Notes under the pieces: generated by a model | Database searches by the model: none | The model's input: only the letters and a program-made list of their open reading frames with translations | What the model was told of the DNA's origin: nothing | Shown: one piece after another, positions 12,901-24,638 of the stretch | Position numbering within the stretch: the first letter of the stretch is position 1 | Layout: each line of letters opens with the position of its first letter | Source of the DNA: Fallopia convolvulus | Lineage: Eukaryota; Streptophyta; Magnoliopsida; Caryophyllales; Polygonaceae | NCBI GenBank assembly: GCA_964016875.1 | Contig: OZ024729.1 | Span: 20,976,494-21,040,493 of the forward strand | Reading direction: 5' to 3' | DNA: 64,000 nucleotides | Position numbers and translations under genes: made by a program

Positions 12901-13932
12901 TTCCCGCATGGTGTTGGAGAATCTCGTTAAGTCCAAAGCTCGCTTCCCGCTTGGGGTTGGAGAATCTCGTTAAGTCCATCCCTCGCTTCCCGCATGGTGT
13001 TGGAGAATCTCGTTAAGTCCATCCCTCGCTTCCCGCTTGGGGTTGGAGAATCTCGTTAAGTCCAAACCTCGCTTCCCGGTTGGTGTTGGAGAATCTCGTT
13101 AAGTCCAAACCTCGCTTCCCGGTTGGTGTTGGAGAATCTCGTTAAGTCCAAACCTCGCTTCCCGCATGGTGTTGGAGAATCTCGTTAAGTCCAAACCTCG
13201 CTTCCCGCTTGGTGTTGGAGAATCTCGTTAAGTCCAAACCTCGCTTCCCGCTTGGTGTTGGAGAATCTCGTTAAATCCATCCCTCGCTTCCCGCTTGGGG
13301 TTGGAGAATCTCCATAAATCCATCCCTCGCTTCCCGCTTGGGGTTGGAGAATCTCGTTAAGTCCAAACCTCGCTTCCCGCTTGGTGTTGGAGAATCTCGT
13401 TAAGTCCATCCCTCGCTTCCCGCTTGGGGTTGGAGAATTTCGATAAATCCATCCCTCGCTCTCCGCTTGGGGTTGGAGAATCTCGTTAAGTCCAAACCTC
13501 TCTTCCCGCTTGGTTTTGGAGAATCTCGTTAAATCCATCCCTCGCTTCCCGCTTGGGGTTGGAGAATCTCGATAAATCCATCTCTCGCTCCCCGCTTGGG
13601 GTTGGAGAATCTCGTTAAGTCCAAACCTCGCTTCCCGCTTGGTGTTGGAGAATCTTGTTAAATCCATCCCTCGCTTCCCGCTTGGGGTTGGAGAATCTCG
13701 ATAAATCCATCCCTCGCTCTCCGCTTGGGGTTGGAGAATCTCGTTAAGTCCAAACCTCGCTTCCCGCATGGTGTTGGAGAATCTCGTTAAGTCCATCCCT
13801 CGTTTCCCGCTTGGGGTTGGAGAATCTCGTTAAGTCCAAACCTCGCTTCCCGCTTGGTGTTGGAGAATCTCGTTAAGTCCATCCCTCGCTTCCCGCTTGG
13901 GGTTGGAGAATCTCGTTAAGTCTAAACCTCGC
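9977..13932. repeat. Family A segment of 92 monomers, two units with a lost marker
   Basis: From the marker just before 9,977 the next 'gtctaaacc' marker is 3,956 bp away, about twice the usual spacing. Other markers ('cctagctccccgttt' near 10,532 and 12,467; 'gttttgaag' monomers near 10,805 and 12,740) repeat inside it at a shift of 1,935 bp (45 monomers). It is therefore two units whose shared boundary was lost in a rearrangement near 12.2-12.4 kb. Only one 'cccggttggtg' monomer is present near 11,143 where a doublet is usual. Confidence 0.78.
11207..12205 (-). other. Satellite-encoded open frame of 332 codons (third copy)
   Basis: This has the same 43- and 129-residue periodicities as the frame at 4,155-5,153, with minor substitutions (FFKTKREERF in one repeat). 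It lies wholly within satellite and is not called as a gene. Confidence 0.2.
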
Positions 13933-16168
13933 TTCCCGCTTGGGGTTGGAGAATCTCGTTAAGTCCAAACCTCGCTTCCCGCTTGGTGTTGGAGAATCTC
14001 GTTAAGTCCAAACCTCGCTTCCCGCATGGTGTTGGAGAATCTCGTTAAGTCCAAACCTCGCTTCCCGCTTGGGGTTGGAGAATCTCGTTAAGTCCAAACC
14101 TCGCTTCCCGCATGGTGTTGGAGAATCTCGTTAAGTCCATCCCTCGCTTCCCGCTTGGGGTTGGAGAATCTCGATAAATCCATCCCTCGCTCCCCGCTTG
14201 GTGTTGGAGAATCTCGTTAAGTCCAAACCTCGCTTCCCGCTTAGTGTTGGAGAATCTCGTTAAGTCCATCTCTCGCTTCCCGCTTGGGGTTGGAGAATCT
14301 CGTTAAGTCCAAACCTCGCTTCCCGCTTGGTGTTGGAGAATCTCGTTAAATCCATCCCTCGCTTCCCGCTTGGGGTTGGAGAATCTCGATAAATCCATCC
14401 CTCGCTTCCCGCTTGGGGTTGGAGAATCTTGTTAAGTCCAAACCTCTCTTCCCGCTTGGTTTTGGAGAATCTTGTTAAATCCATCCCTCGCTTCCCGCTT
14501 GGGGTTGGAGAATCTCGATAAATCCATCTCTCGCTTCCCGCTTGGGGTTGGAGAATCTCGTTAAGTCCAAACCTCGCTTCCCGCTTGGTGTTGGAGAATC
14601 TCGTTAAATCCATCCCTCGCTTCCCGCTTGGGGTTGGAGAATTTCGATAAATCCATCCCTCGCTCTCCGCTTGGGGTTGGAGAATCTCGTTAAGTCCAAA
14701 CCTCTCTTCCCGCTTGGTTTTGGAGAATCTCGTTAAATCCATCCCTCGCTTCCCGCTTGGGGTTGGAGAATCTCGATAAATCCATCTCTCGCTCCCCGCT
14801 TGGGGTTGGAGAATCTCGTTAAGTCCAAACCTCGCTTCCCGCTTGGTGTTGGAGAATCTCGTTAAATCCATCCCTCGCTTCCCGCTTGGGATTGGAGAAT
14901 CTCGATAAATCCATCCCTCGCTCTCCGCTTGGGGTTGGAGAATCTCGGTAAGTCCAAACCTCTCTTCCCGCTTGGTTTTGGAGAATCTCGTTAAATCCAT
15001 CCCTCGCTTCCCGCTTGGGGTTGGAGAATCTCGATAAATCCATCTCTCGCTCCCCGCTTGGGGTTGGAGAATCTCGTTAAGTCCAAACCTCGCTTCCCGC
15101 TTGGTGTTGGAGAATCTCGTTAAGTCCAAACCTCGCTTCCCGCTTAGTGTTGGAGAATCTCGTTAAGTCCATCTCTCGCTTCCCGTTTGGTGTTGGAGAA
15201 TCTCGTTAAATCCATCCTTCGCTTCCCGCATGGTGTTGGAGAATCTCGTTAAGTCCATCCCTCGCTTCCCGCTTGGGGTTGGAGAATCTCGTTAAGTCCA
15301 AACCTCGCTTCCCGGTTGGTGTTGGAGAATCTCGTTAAGTCCAAACCTCGCTTCCCGGTTGGTGTTGGAGAATCTCGTTAAGTCCAAACCTCGCTTCCCG
15401 CATGGTGTTGGAGAATCTCGTTAAGTCCAAACCTCGCTTCCCGCTTGGTGTTGGAGAATCTCGTTAAGTCCAAACCTCGCTTCCCGCTTGGTGTTGGAGA
15501 ATCTCGTTAAATCCATCCCTCGCTTCCCGCTTGGGGTTGGAGAATCTCGATAAATCCATCCCTCGCTTCCCGCTTGGGGTTGGAGAATCTCGTTAAGTCC
15601 AAACCTCGCTTCCCGCTTGGTGTTGGAGAATCTCGTTAAGTCCATCCCTCGCTTCCCGCTTGGGGTTGGAGAATTTCGATAAATCCATCCCTCGCTCTCC
15701 GCTTGGGGTTGGAGAATCTCGTTAAGTCCAAACCTCTCTTCCCGCTTGGTTTTGGAGAATCTCGTTAAATCCATCCCTCGCTTCCCGCTTGGGGTTGGAG
15801 AATCTCGATAAATCCATCTCTCGCTCCCCGCTTGGGGTTGGAGAATCTCGTTAAGTCCAAACCTCGCTTCCCGCTTGGTGTTGGAGAATCTTGTTAAATC
15901 CATCCCTCGCTTCCCGCTTGGGGTTGGAGAATCTCGATAAATCCATCCCTCGCTCTCCGCTTGGGGTTGGAGAATCTCGTTAAGTCCAAACCTCGCTTCC
16001 CGCATGGTGTTGGAGAATCTCGTTAAGTCCATCCCTCGTTTCCCGCTTGGGGTTGGAGAATCTCGTTAAGTCCAAACCTCGCTTCCCGCTTGGTGTTGGA
16101 GAATCTCGTTAAGTCCATCCCTCGCTTCCCGCTTGGGGTTGGAGAATCTCGTTAAGTCTAAACCTCGC
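13933..16168. repeat. Family A-derived higher-order unit, 52 monomers (2,236 bp)
   Basis: This unit is bounded by 'gtctaaacctcgc' markers, but here the monomer after the marker is a gggg type, where the units before 10 kb have a gtttt type. It has a long trimer tract at about 14,260-15,129, then a 'cttagtg' monomer followed by 'cgtttggtg' near 15,140-15,190, a combination typical of family B. It then returns to family A with the 'cccggttggtg' doublet near 15,314 and 15,357. It is a mosaic of the two families. Confidence 0.82.
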
Positions 16169-18404
16169 TTCCCGCTTGGGGTTGGAGAATCTCGTTAAGT
16201 CCAAACTTCGCTTCCCGCTTGGTGTTGGAGAATCTCGTTAAGTCCAAACCTCGCTTCCCGCATGGTGTTGGAGAATCTCGTTAAGTCCAAACCTCGCTTC
16301 CCGCTTGGGGTTGGAGAATCTCGTTAAGTCCAAACCTCGCTTCCCGCATGGTGTTGGAGAATCTCGTTAAGTCCATCCCTCGCTTCCCGCTTGGGGTTGG
16401 AGAATGTCGATAAATCCATCCCTCGCTCCCCGCTTGGTGTTGGAGAATCTCGTTAAGTCCAAACCTCGCTTCCCGCTTAGTGTTGGAGAATCTCGTTAAG
16501 TCCATCTCTCGCTTCCCGCTTGGGGTTGGAGAATCTCGTTAAGTCCAAACCTCGCTTCCCGCTTGGTGTTGGAGAATCTCGTTAAATCCATCCCTCGCTT
16601 CCCGCTTGGGGTTGGAGAATCTCGATAAATCCATCCCTCGCTTCCCGCTTGGGGTTGGAGAATCTCGTTAAGTCCAAACCTCGCTTCCCGCTTGGTGTTG
16701 GAGAATCTCGTTAAGTCCAAACCTCGCTTCCCGCATGGTGTTGGAGAATCTCGTTAAGTCCAAACCTCGCTTCCCGCTTGGGGTTGGAGAATCTCGTTAA
16801 GTCCAAACCACGCTTCCCGCATGGTGTTGGAGAATCTCGTTAAGTCCATCGCTCGCTTCCCGCTTGGGGTTGGAGAATCTCGATAAATCCATCCCTCGCT
16901 TCCCGCTTGGGGTTAGAGAATCTCGTTAAGTCCAAACCTCGCTTCCCGCTTGGTGTTGGAGAATCTCGTTAAGTCCAAACCTCGCTTCCCGCATGGTGTT
17001 GGAGAATCTCGTTAAGTCCAAACCTCGCTTCCCGCTTGGGGTTGGAGAATCTCGTTAAGTCCAAACCTCGCTTCCCGCTTGGTGTTGGAGAATCTCGTTA
17101 AATCCATCCCTCGCTTCCCGCTTGGGGTTGGAGAATCTCGATAAATCCATCCCTCGCTTCCCGCTTGGGGTTGGAGAATCTTGTTAAGTCCAAACCTCTC
17201 TTACCGCTTGGTTTTGGAGAATCTTGTTAAATCCATCCCTCGCTTCCCGCTTGGGGTTGGAGAATCTCGATAAATCCATCTCTCGCTTCCCGCTTGGGGT
17301 TGGAGAATCTCGTTAAGTCCAAACCTCGCTTCCCGCTTGGTGTTGGAGAATCTCGTTAAGTCCAAACCTCGCTTCCCGCATGGTGTTGGAGAATCTCGTT
17401 AAGTCCAAACCTCGCTTCCCGCTTGGGGTTGGAGAATCTCGTTAAGTCCATCCCTCGCTTCCCGCATGGTGTTGGAGAATCTCGTTAAGTCCATCCCTTG
17501 CTTCCCGCTTGGGGTTGGAGAATCTCGTTAAGTCCAAACCTCGCTTCCCGGTTGGTGTTGGAGAATCTCGTTAAGTCCAAACCTCGCTTCCCGGTTGGTG
17601 TTGGAGAATCTCGTTAAGTCCAAACCTCGCTTCCCGCATGGTGTTGGAGAATCTCGTTAAGTCCAAACCTCGCTTCCCGCTTGGTGTTGGAGAATCTCGT
17701 TAAGTCCAAACCTCGCTTCCCGCTTGGTGTTGGAGAATCTCGTTAAATCCATCCCTCGCTTCCCGCTTGGGGTTGGAGAATCTCGATAAATCCATCCCTC
17801 GCTTCCCGCTTGGGGTTGGAGAATCTCGTTAAGTCCAAACCTCGCTTCCCGCTTGGTGTTGGAGAATCTCGTTAAGTCCATCCCTCGCTTCCCGCTTGGG
17901 GTTGGAGAATTTCGATAAATCCATCCCTCGCTCTCCGCTTGGGGTTGGAGAATCTCGTTAAGTCCAAACCTCTCTTCCCGCTTGGTTTTGGAGAATCTCG
18001 TTAAATCCATCCCTCGCTTCCCGCTTGGGGTTGGAGAATCTCGATAAATCCATCTCTCGCTCCCCGCTTGGGGTTGGAGAATCTCGTTAAGTCCAAACCT
18101 CGCTTCCCGCTTGGTGTTGGAGAATCTTGTTAAATCCATCCCTCGCTTCCCGCTTGGGGTTGGAGAATCTCGATAAATCCATCCCTCGCTCTCCGCTTGG
18201 GGTTGGAGAATCTCGTTAAGTCCAAACCTCGCTTCCCGCATGGTGTTGGAGAATCTCGTTAAGTCCATCCCTCGTTTCCCGCTTGGGGTTGGAGAATCTC
18301 GTTAAGTCCAAACCTCGCTTCCCGCTTGGTGTTGGAGAATCTCGTTAAGTCCATCCCTCGCTTCCCGCTTGGGGTTGGAGAATCTCGTTAAGTCTAAACC
18401 TCGC
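16169..18404. repeat. Family A-derived higher-order unit, 52 monomers (2,236 bp)
   Basis: This unit has the same length and the same markers at both ends as the preceding one, and the 203-codon minus-strand trimer tract recurs at 15,421 and 17,657. The middle differs. At about 16,740-17,060 it carries a short block with 'ccacgcttcccgcatgg', 'ccatcgctcgc' and 'ggggttagag', and the same block reappears in family B near 30,300 and 37,740. The doublet of 'cccggttggtg' monomers lies near 17,549 and 17,592. Confidence 0.82.
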
Positions 18405-21027
18405 TTCCCGCTTGGGGTTGGAGAATCTCGTTAAGTCCAAACCTCGCTTCCCGCTTGGTGTTGGAGAATCTCGTTAAGTCCAAACCTCGCTTCCCGCATG
18501 GTGTTGGAGAATCTCGTTAAGTCCAAACCTCGCTTCCCGCTTGGGGTTGGAGAATCTCGTTAAGTCCAAACCTCGCTTCCCGCATGGTGTTGGAGAATCT
18601 CGTTAAGTCCATCCCTCGCTTCCCGCTTGGGGTTGGAGAATCTCGATAAATCCATCCCTCGCTCCCCGCTTGGTGTTGGAGAATCTCGTTAAGTCCAAAC
18701 CTCGCTTCCCGCTTAGTGTTGGAGAATCTCGTTAAGTCCATCTCTCGCTTCCCGCTTGGGGTTGGAGAATCTCGTTAAGTCCAAACCTCGCTTCCCGCTT
18801 GGTGTTGGAGAATCTCGTTAAATCCATCCCTCGCTTCCCGCTTGGGGTTGGAGAATCTCGATAAATCCATCCCTCGCTTCCCGCTTGGGGTTGGAGAATC
18901 TTGTTAAGTCCAAACCTCTCTTCCCGCTTGGTTTTGGAGAATCTTGTTAAATCCATCCCTCGCTTCCCGCTTGGGGTTGGAGAATCTCGATAAATCCATC
19001 TCTCGCTTCCCGCTAGGGGTTGGAGAATCTCGTTAAGTCCAAACCTCGCTTCCCGCTTGGTGTTGGAGAATCTCGTTAAATCCATCCCTCGCTTCCCGCT
19101 TGGGGTTGGAGAATTTCGATAAATCCATCCCTCGCTCTCCGCTTGGGGTTGGAGAATCTCGTTAAGTCCAAACCTCTCTTCCCGCTTGGTTTTGGAGAAT
19201 CTCGTTAAATCCATCCCTCGCTTCCCGCTTGGGGTTGGAGAATCTCGATAAATCCATCTCTCGCTCCCCGCTTGGGGTTGGAGAATCTCGTTAAGTCCAA
19301 ACCTCGCTTCCCGCTTGGTGTTGGAGAATCTCGTTAAATCCATCCCTCGCTTCCCGCTTGGGATTGGAGAATCTCGATAAATCCATCCCTCGCTCTCCGC
19401 TTGGGGTTGGAGAATCTCGTTAAGTCCAAACCTCTCTTCCCGCTTGGTTTTGGAGAATCTCGTTAAATCCATCCCTCGCTTCCCGCTTGGGGTTGGAGAA
19501 TCTCGATAAATCCATCTCTCGCTCCCCGCTTGGGGTTGGAGAATCTCGTTAAGTCCAAACCTCGCTTCCCGCTTGGTGTTGGAGAATCTCGTTAAGTCCA
19601 AACCTCGCTTCCCGCTTAGTGTTGGAGAATCTCGTTAAGTCCATCTCTCGCTTCCCGTTTGGTGTTTGAGAATCTCGTTAAATCCATCCTTCGCTTCCCG
19701 CTTGGGGTTGGAGAATCTCGATAAATCCATCCCTCGCTTCCCGCTTGGGGTTGGAGAATCTCGTTGAGTCCAAACCTAGCTTCCCGCTTGGTGTTAGAGA
19801 ATCTCGTTAAGTCCATCCCTCCCTTCCCGCTTGGGGTTGGAGAATCTCGATAAATCCATCCCTCGCTCCCCGCTTGGTGTTGGAGAATCTTGTTAAGTCC
19901 AAACCTCGCTTCCCGCTTGGTGTTGGAGAATCTCGTTAAATCCATCCCTCGCTTCCCGCTTGGGGTTGGAGAATCTCGATAAATCCATCCCTCGCTTCCC
20001 GCTTGGGGTTGGAGAATCTCGTTAAGTCCAAACCTCGCTTCCCGCATGGTGTTGGAGAATCTTGTTAAGTCCAAACCTCGCTTCCCGCTTGGTGTTGGAG
20101 AATCTCGTTAAATCCATCCCTCGCTTTCCGCTTGGGGTTGGAGAATCTCGATAAATCCATCCCTCGCTTCCTGCTTGGGGTTGGAGAATCTCGTTAAGTC
20201 CAAACCTCTCTTCCCGCTTGGTTTTGGAGAATCTCGTTAAATCCATCCCTCGCTTCCCGTTTGGGGTTGGAGAATCTCGATAAATCCATCTCTCGCTCCC
20301 CGCTTGGGGTTGGAGAATCTCGTTAAGTCCAAACCTCGCTTCCCGCTTGGTGTTGGAGAATCTCGTTAAATCCATCCCTCGCTTCCCGCTTGGGGTTGGA
20401 GAATCTCGATAAATCCATCCCTCGCTTCCCGCTTGGGGTTGGAGAATCTCGTTAAGTCCAAACCTCGCTTCCCGCTTGGTGTTGGAGAATCTCGTTAAGT
20501 CCATCCCTCGCTTCCCGCTTGGGGTTGGAGAATTTCGATAAATCCATCCCTCGCTCTCCGCTTGGGGTTGGAGAATCTCGTTAAGTCCAAACCTCTCTTC
20601 CCGCTTGGTTTTGGAGAATCTCGTTAAATCCATCCCTCGCTTCCCGCTTGGGGTTGGAGAATCTCGATAAATCCATCTCTCGCTCCCCGCTTGGGGTTGG
20701 AGAATCTCGTTAAGTCCAAACCTCGCTTCCCGCTTGGTGTTGGAGAATCTTGTTAAATCCATCCCTCGCTTCCCGCTTGGGGTTGGAGAATCTCGATAAA
20801 TCCATCCCTCGCTCTCCGCTTGGGGTTGGAGAATCTCGTTAAGTCCAAACCTCGCTTCCCGCATGGTGTTGGAGAATCTCGTTAAGTCCATCCCTCGTTT
20901 CCCGCTTGGGGTTGGAGAATCTCGTTAAGTCCAAACCTCGCTTCCCGCTTCGTGTTGGAGAATCTCGTTAAGTCCATCCCTCGCTTCCCGCTTGGGGTTG
21001 GAGAATCTCGTTAAGTCTAAACCTCGC
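18405..21027. repeat. Transitional unit, 61 monomers (2,623 bp), family A into family B
   Basis: This unit begins and ends at 'gtctaaacctcgc' markers like the earlier units, but from about 19,609 it has the family B signature: 'cttagtg', then 'cgtttggtg', then 'gttgagtccaaacctagc'. It lacks the 'cccggttggtg' doublet. It also contains trimer tracts at about 18,732-19,601 and 20,022-20,891. Confidence 0.78.
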
Positions 21028-22231
21028 TTCCCGCTTGGGGTTGGAGAATCTCGTTAAGTCCAAACCTCGCTTCCCGCTTGGTGTTGGAGAATCTCGTTAA
21101 GTCCAAACCTCGCTTCCCGCATGGTGTTGGAGAATCTCGTTAAGTCCAAACCTCGCTTCCCGCTTGGGGTTGGAGAATCTCGTTAAGTCCAAACCTCGCT
21201 TCCCGCATGGTGTTGGAGAATCTCGTTAAGTCCATCCCTCGCTTCCCGCTTGGGGTTGGAGAATCTCGATAAATCCATCCCTCGCTCCCCGCTTGGTGTT
21301 GGAGAATCTCGTTAAGTCCAAACCTCGCTTCCCGCTTAGTGTTGGAGAATCTCGTTAAGTCCATCTCTCGCTTCCCGCTTGGGGTTGGAGAATCTCGTTA
21401 AGTCCAAACCTCGCTTCCCGCTTGGTGTTGGAGAATCTCGTTAAATCCATCCCTCGCTTCCCGCTTGGGGTTGGAGAATCTCGATAAATCCATCCCTCGC
21501 TTCCCGCTTGGGGTTGGAGAATCTTGTTAAGTCCAAACCTCTCTTCCCGCTTGGTTTTGGAGAATCTTGTTAAATCCATCCCTCGCTTCCCGCTTGGGGT
21601 TGGAGAATCTCGATAAATCCATCTCTCGCTTCCCGCTTGGGGTTGGAGAATCTCGTTAAGTCCAAACCTCGCTTCCCGCTTGGTGTTGGAGAATCTCGTT
21701 AAATCCATCCCTCGCTTCCCGCTTGGGGTTGGAGAATTTCGATAAATCCATCCCTCGCTCTCCGCTTGGGGTTGGAGAATCTCGTTAAGTCCAAACCTCT
21801 CTTCCCGCTTGGTTTTGGAGAATCTCGTTAAATCCATCCCTCGCTTCCCGCTTGGGGTTGGAGAATCTCGATAAATCCATCTCTCGCTCCCCGCTTGGGG
21901 TTGGAGAATCTCGTTAAGTCCAAACCTCGCTTCCCGCTTGGTGTTGGAGAATCTCGTTAAATCCATCCCTCGCTTCCCGCTTGGGGTTGGAGAATCTCGA
22001 TAAATCCATCCCTCGCTCTCCGCTTGGGGTTGGAGAATCTCGTTAAGTCCAAACCTCTCTTCCCGCTTGGTTTTGGAGAATCTCGTTAAATCCATCCCTC
22101 GCTTCCCGCTTGGGGTTGGAGAATCTCGATAAATCCATCTCTCGCTCCCCGCTTGGGGTTGGAGAATCTCGTTAAGTCCAAACCTCGCTTCCCGCTTGGT
22201 GTTGGAGAATCTCGTTAAGTCCAAACCTCGC
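19609..22231. repeat. First family B-marked unit, 61 monomers (2,623 bp)
   Basis: Measured between successive 'cttagtg' monomers that are followed by 'cgtttggtg', this segment overlaps the preceding entry. It holds the first 'gttgagtccaaacctagc' monomer (near 19,764), which recurs up to about 50.4 kb, and the last 'gtctaaacc' marker before 44.6 kb. The A to B transition is therefore gradual and interleaved, with no single sharp breakpoint. Confidence 0.75.
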
Positions 22232-24638
22232 TTCCCGCTTAGTGTTGGAGAATCTCGTTAAGTCCATCTCTCGCTTCCCGTTTGGTGTTGGAGAATCTCG
22301 TTAAATCCATCCTTCGCTTCCCGCTTTGGGTTGGAGAATCTCGATAAATCCATCCCTCGCTTCCCGCTTAGGGTTGGAGAATCTCGTTGAGTCCAAACCT
22401 AGCTTCCCGCTTGGTGTTAGAGAATCTCGTTAAGTCCATCCCTCCCTTCCCGCTTGGGGTTGGAGAATCTCGATAAATCCATCCCTCGCTCCCCGCTTGG
22501 TGTTGGAGAATCTTGTTAAGTCCAAACCTCGCTTCCCGCTTGGTGTTGGAGAATCTCGTTAAATCCATCCCTCGCTTCCCGCTTGGGGTTGGAGAATCTC
22601 GATAAATCCATCCCTCGCTTCCCGCTTGGGGTTGGAGAATCTCGTTAAGTCCAAACCTCGCTTCCCGCATGGTGTTGGAGAATCTCGTTAAGTCCAAACC
22701 TCGCTTCCCGCTTGGTGTTGGAGAATCTCGTTAAATCCATCCCTCGCTTTCCGCTTGGGGTTGGAGAATCTCGATAAATCCATCCCTCGCTTCCTGCTTG
22801 GGGTTGGAGAATCTCGTTAAGTCCAAACCTCTCTTCCCGCTTGGTTTTGGAGAATCTCGTTAAATCCATCCCTCGCTTCCCGTTTGGGGTTGGAGAATCT
22901 CGATAAATCCATCTCTCGCTCCCCGCTTGGGGTTGGAGAATCTCGTTAAGTCCAAACCTCGCTTCCCGCTTGGTGTTGGAGAATCTCGTTAAATCCATCC
23001 CTCGCTTCCCGCTTGGGGTTGGAGAATCTCGATAAATCCATCCCTCGCTTCCCGCTTGGGGTTGGAGAATCTCGTTAAGTCCAAACCTCGCTTCCCGCTT
23101 GGTGTTGGAGAATCTCGTTAAGTCCATCCCTCACTTCCCGCTTGGGGTTGGAGAATCTCGTTAAGTCCAACCTCGCTTCCCGCTTGGGGTTGGAGAATCT
23201 CGTTAAGTCCAAACCTCGCTTCCCGCATGGTGTTGGAGAATCTCGTTAAGTCCATCCCTCGCTTCCCGCTTGGGGTTGGAGAATCTCGTTAACTCCAAAC
23301 CTCGCTTCCCGCTTGGTGTTGGAGAATCTCGTTAAGTCCATCCCTCGCTTCCCGCTTGGGGTTGGAGAATCTCGTTAAGTCCAAACCTCGCTTCCCGCTT
23401 GGTTTTGAAGAATCTCGTTAAATCCATCCCTCGCTTCCCGCTTGGGGTTGGAGAATCTCGATAAATCCATCCCTCGCTTCCCGCTTGGGGTTGGAGAATC
23501 TCGTTAAGTCCAAACCTCGCTTCCCGCTTGGTGTTGGAGAATCTCGTTAAGTCCAAACCTCGCTTCCCGCATGGTGTTGGAGAATCTCGTTAAGTCCAAA
23601 CCTCGCTTCCCGCTTGGGGTTGGAGAATCTCGTTAAGTCCAAACCTCGCTTCCCGCATGGTGTTGGAGAATCTCGTTAAGTCCATCCCTCGCTTCCCGCT
23701 TGGGGTTGGAGAATCTCGATAAATCCATCCCTCGCTTCCCGCTTGGGGTTGGAGAATCTCGTGAAGTCCAAACCTCGCTTCCCGGTTGGTGTTGGAGAAT
23801 CTCGTTAAGTCCAAACCTCGCTTCCCGCATGGTGTTGGAGAATCTCGTTAAGTCCAAACCTCGCTTCCCGCTTGGGGTTGGAGAATCTCGTTAAGTCCAA
23901 ACCTCGCTTCCCGCTTGGTGTTGGAGAATCTCGTTAAATCCATCCCTCGCTTCCCGCTTGGGGTTGGAGAATCTCGATAAATCCATCCCTCGCTTCCCGC
24001 TTGGGGTTGGAGAATCTCGATAAATCCATCCCTAGCTCCCCGCTTGGGGTTGGAGAATCTCGTTAAGTCCAAACCTCGCTTCCCGCTTGGTGTTGGAGAA
24101 TCTCGTTAAGTCCATCCCTCGCTTCCCGCTTGGGGTTGGAGAATTTCGATAAATCCATCCCTCGCTCTCCGCTTGGGGTTGGAGAATCTCGTTAAGTCCA
24201 AACCTCTCTTCCCGCTTGGTTTTGGAGAATCTCGTTAAATCCATCCCTCGCTTCCCGCTTGGGGTTGGAGAATCTCGATAAATCCATCTCTCGCTCCCCG
24301 CTTGGGGTTGGAGAATCTCGTTAAGTCCAAACCTCGCTTCCCGCTTGGTGTTGGAGAATCTTGTTAAATCCATCCCTCGCTTCCCGCTTGGGGTTGGAGA
24401 ATCTCGATAAATCCATCCCTCGCTCTCCGCTTGGGGTTGGAGAATCTCGTTAAGTCCAAACCTCTCTTCCCGCTTGGTTTTGGAGAATCTTGTTAAATCC
24501 ATCCCTCGCTTCCCGCTTGGGGTTGGAGAATCTCGATAAATCCATCTCTCGCTCCCCGCTTGGGGTTGGAGAATCTCGTTAAGTCCAAACCTCGCTTCCC
24601 GCTTGGTGTTGGAGAATCTCGTTAAGTCCAAACCTCGC
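22232..24638. repeat. Family B unit, 56 monomers, one of them 42 bp (2,407 bp)
   Basis: This unit starts at a 'cttagtg' monomer. It carries 'gttgagtccaaacctagc' near 22,386 and the first 42-bp monomer of the window near 23,165 ('gtccaacc' for 'gtccaaacc'). It still holds one isolated 'cccggttggtg' monomer near 23,783, the last of that type before 53 kb. A t-to-g change near 23,763 (gtgaag) removes a plus-strand TAA and creates a short plus-strand open frame, which is incidental. Confidence 0.8.

Noticed and set aside
14260..15129. Repeat-protein gene of 289 codons, and the many other minus-strand frames of 70-332 codons
   Set aside because: All are satellite read in the one frame that the gataaa monomer opens. 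They end whenever the trimer order changes, have no non-repeat portion and show no gene signals.
15130..15230. Mobile-element insertion at the family B-like patch inside family A
   Set aside because: The patch is itself ordinary satellite in register, with no terminal repeats, target-site duplication or coding sequence. Exchange between units explains it.
23700..23894. Plus-strand open frame of 64 codons
   Set aside because: It exists only because a single t-to-g change near 23,763 removes the usual plus-strand TAA in one monomer. No other plus-strand frame of this length occurs.
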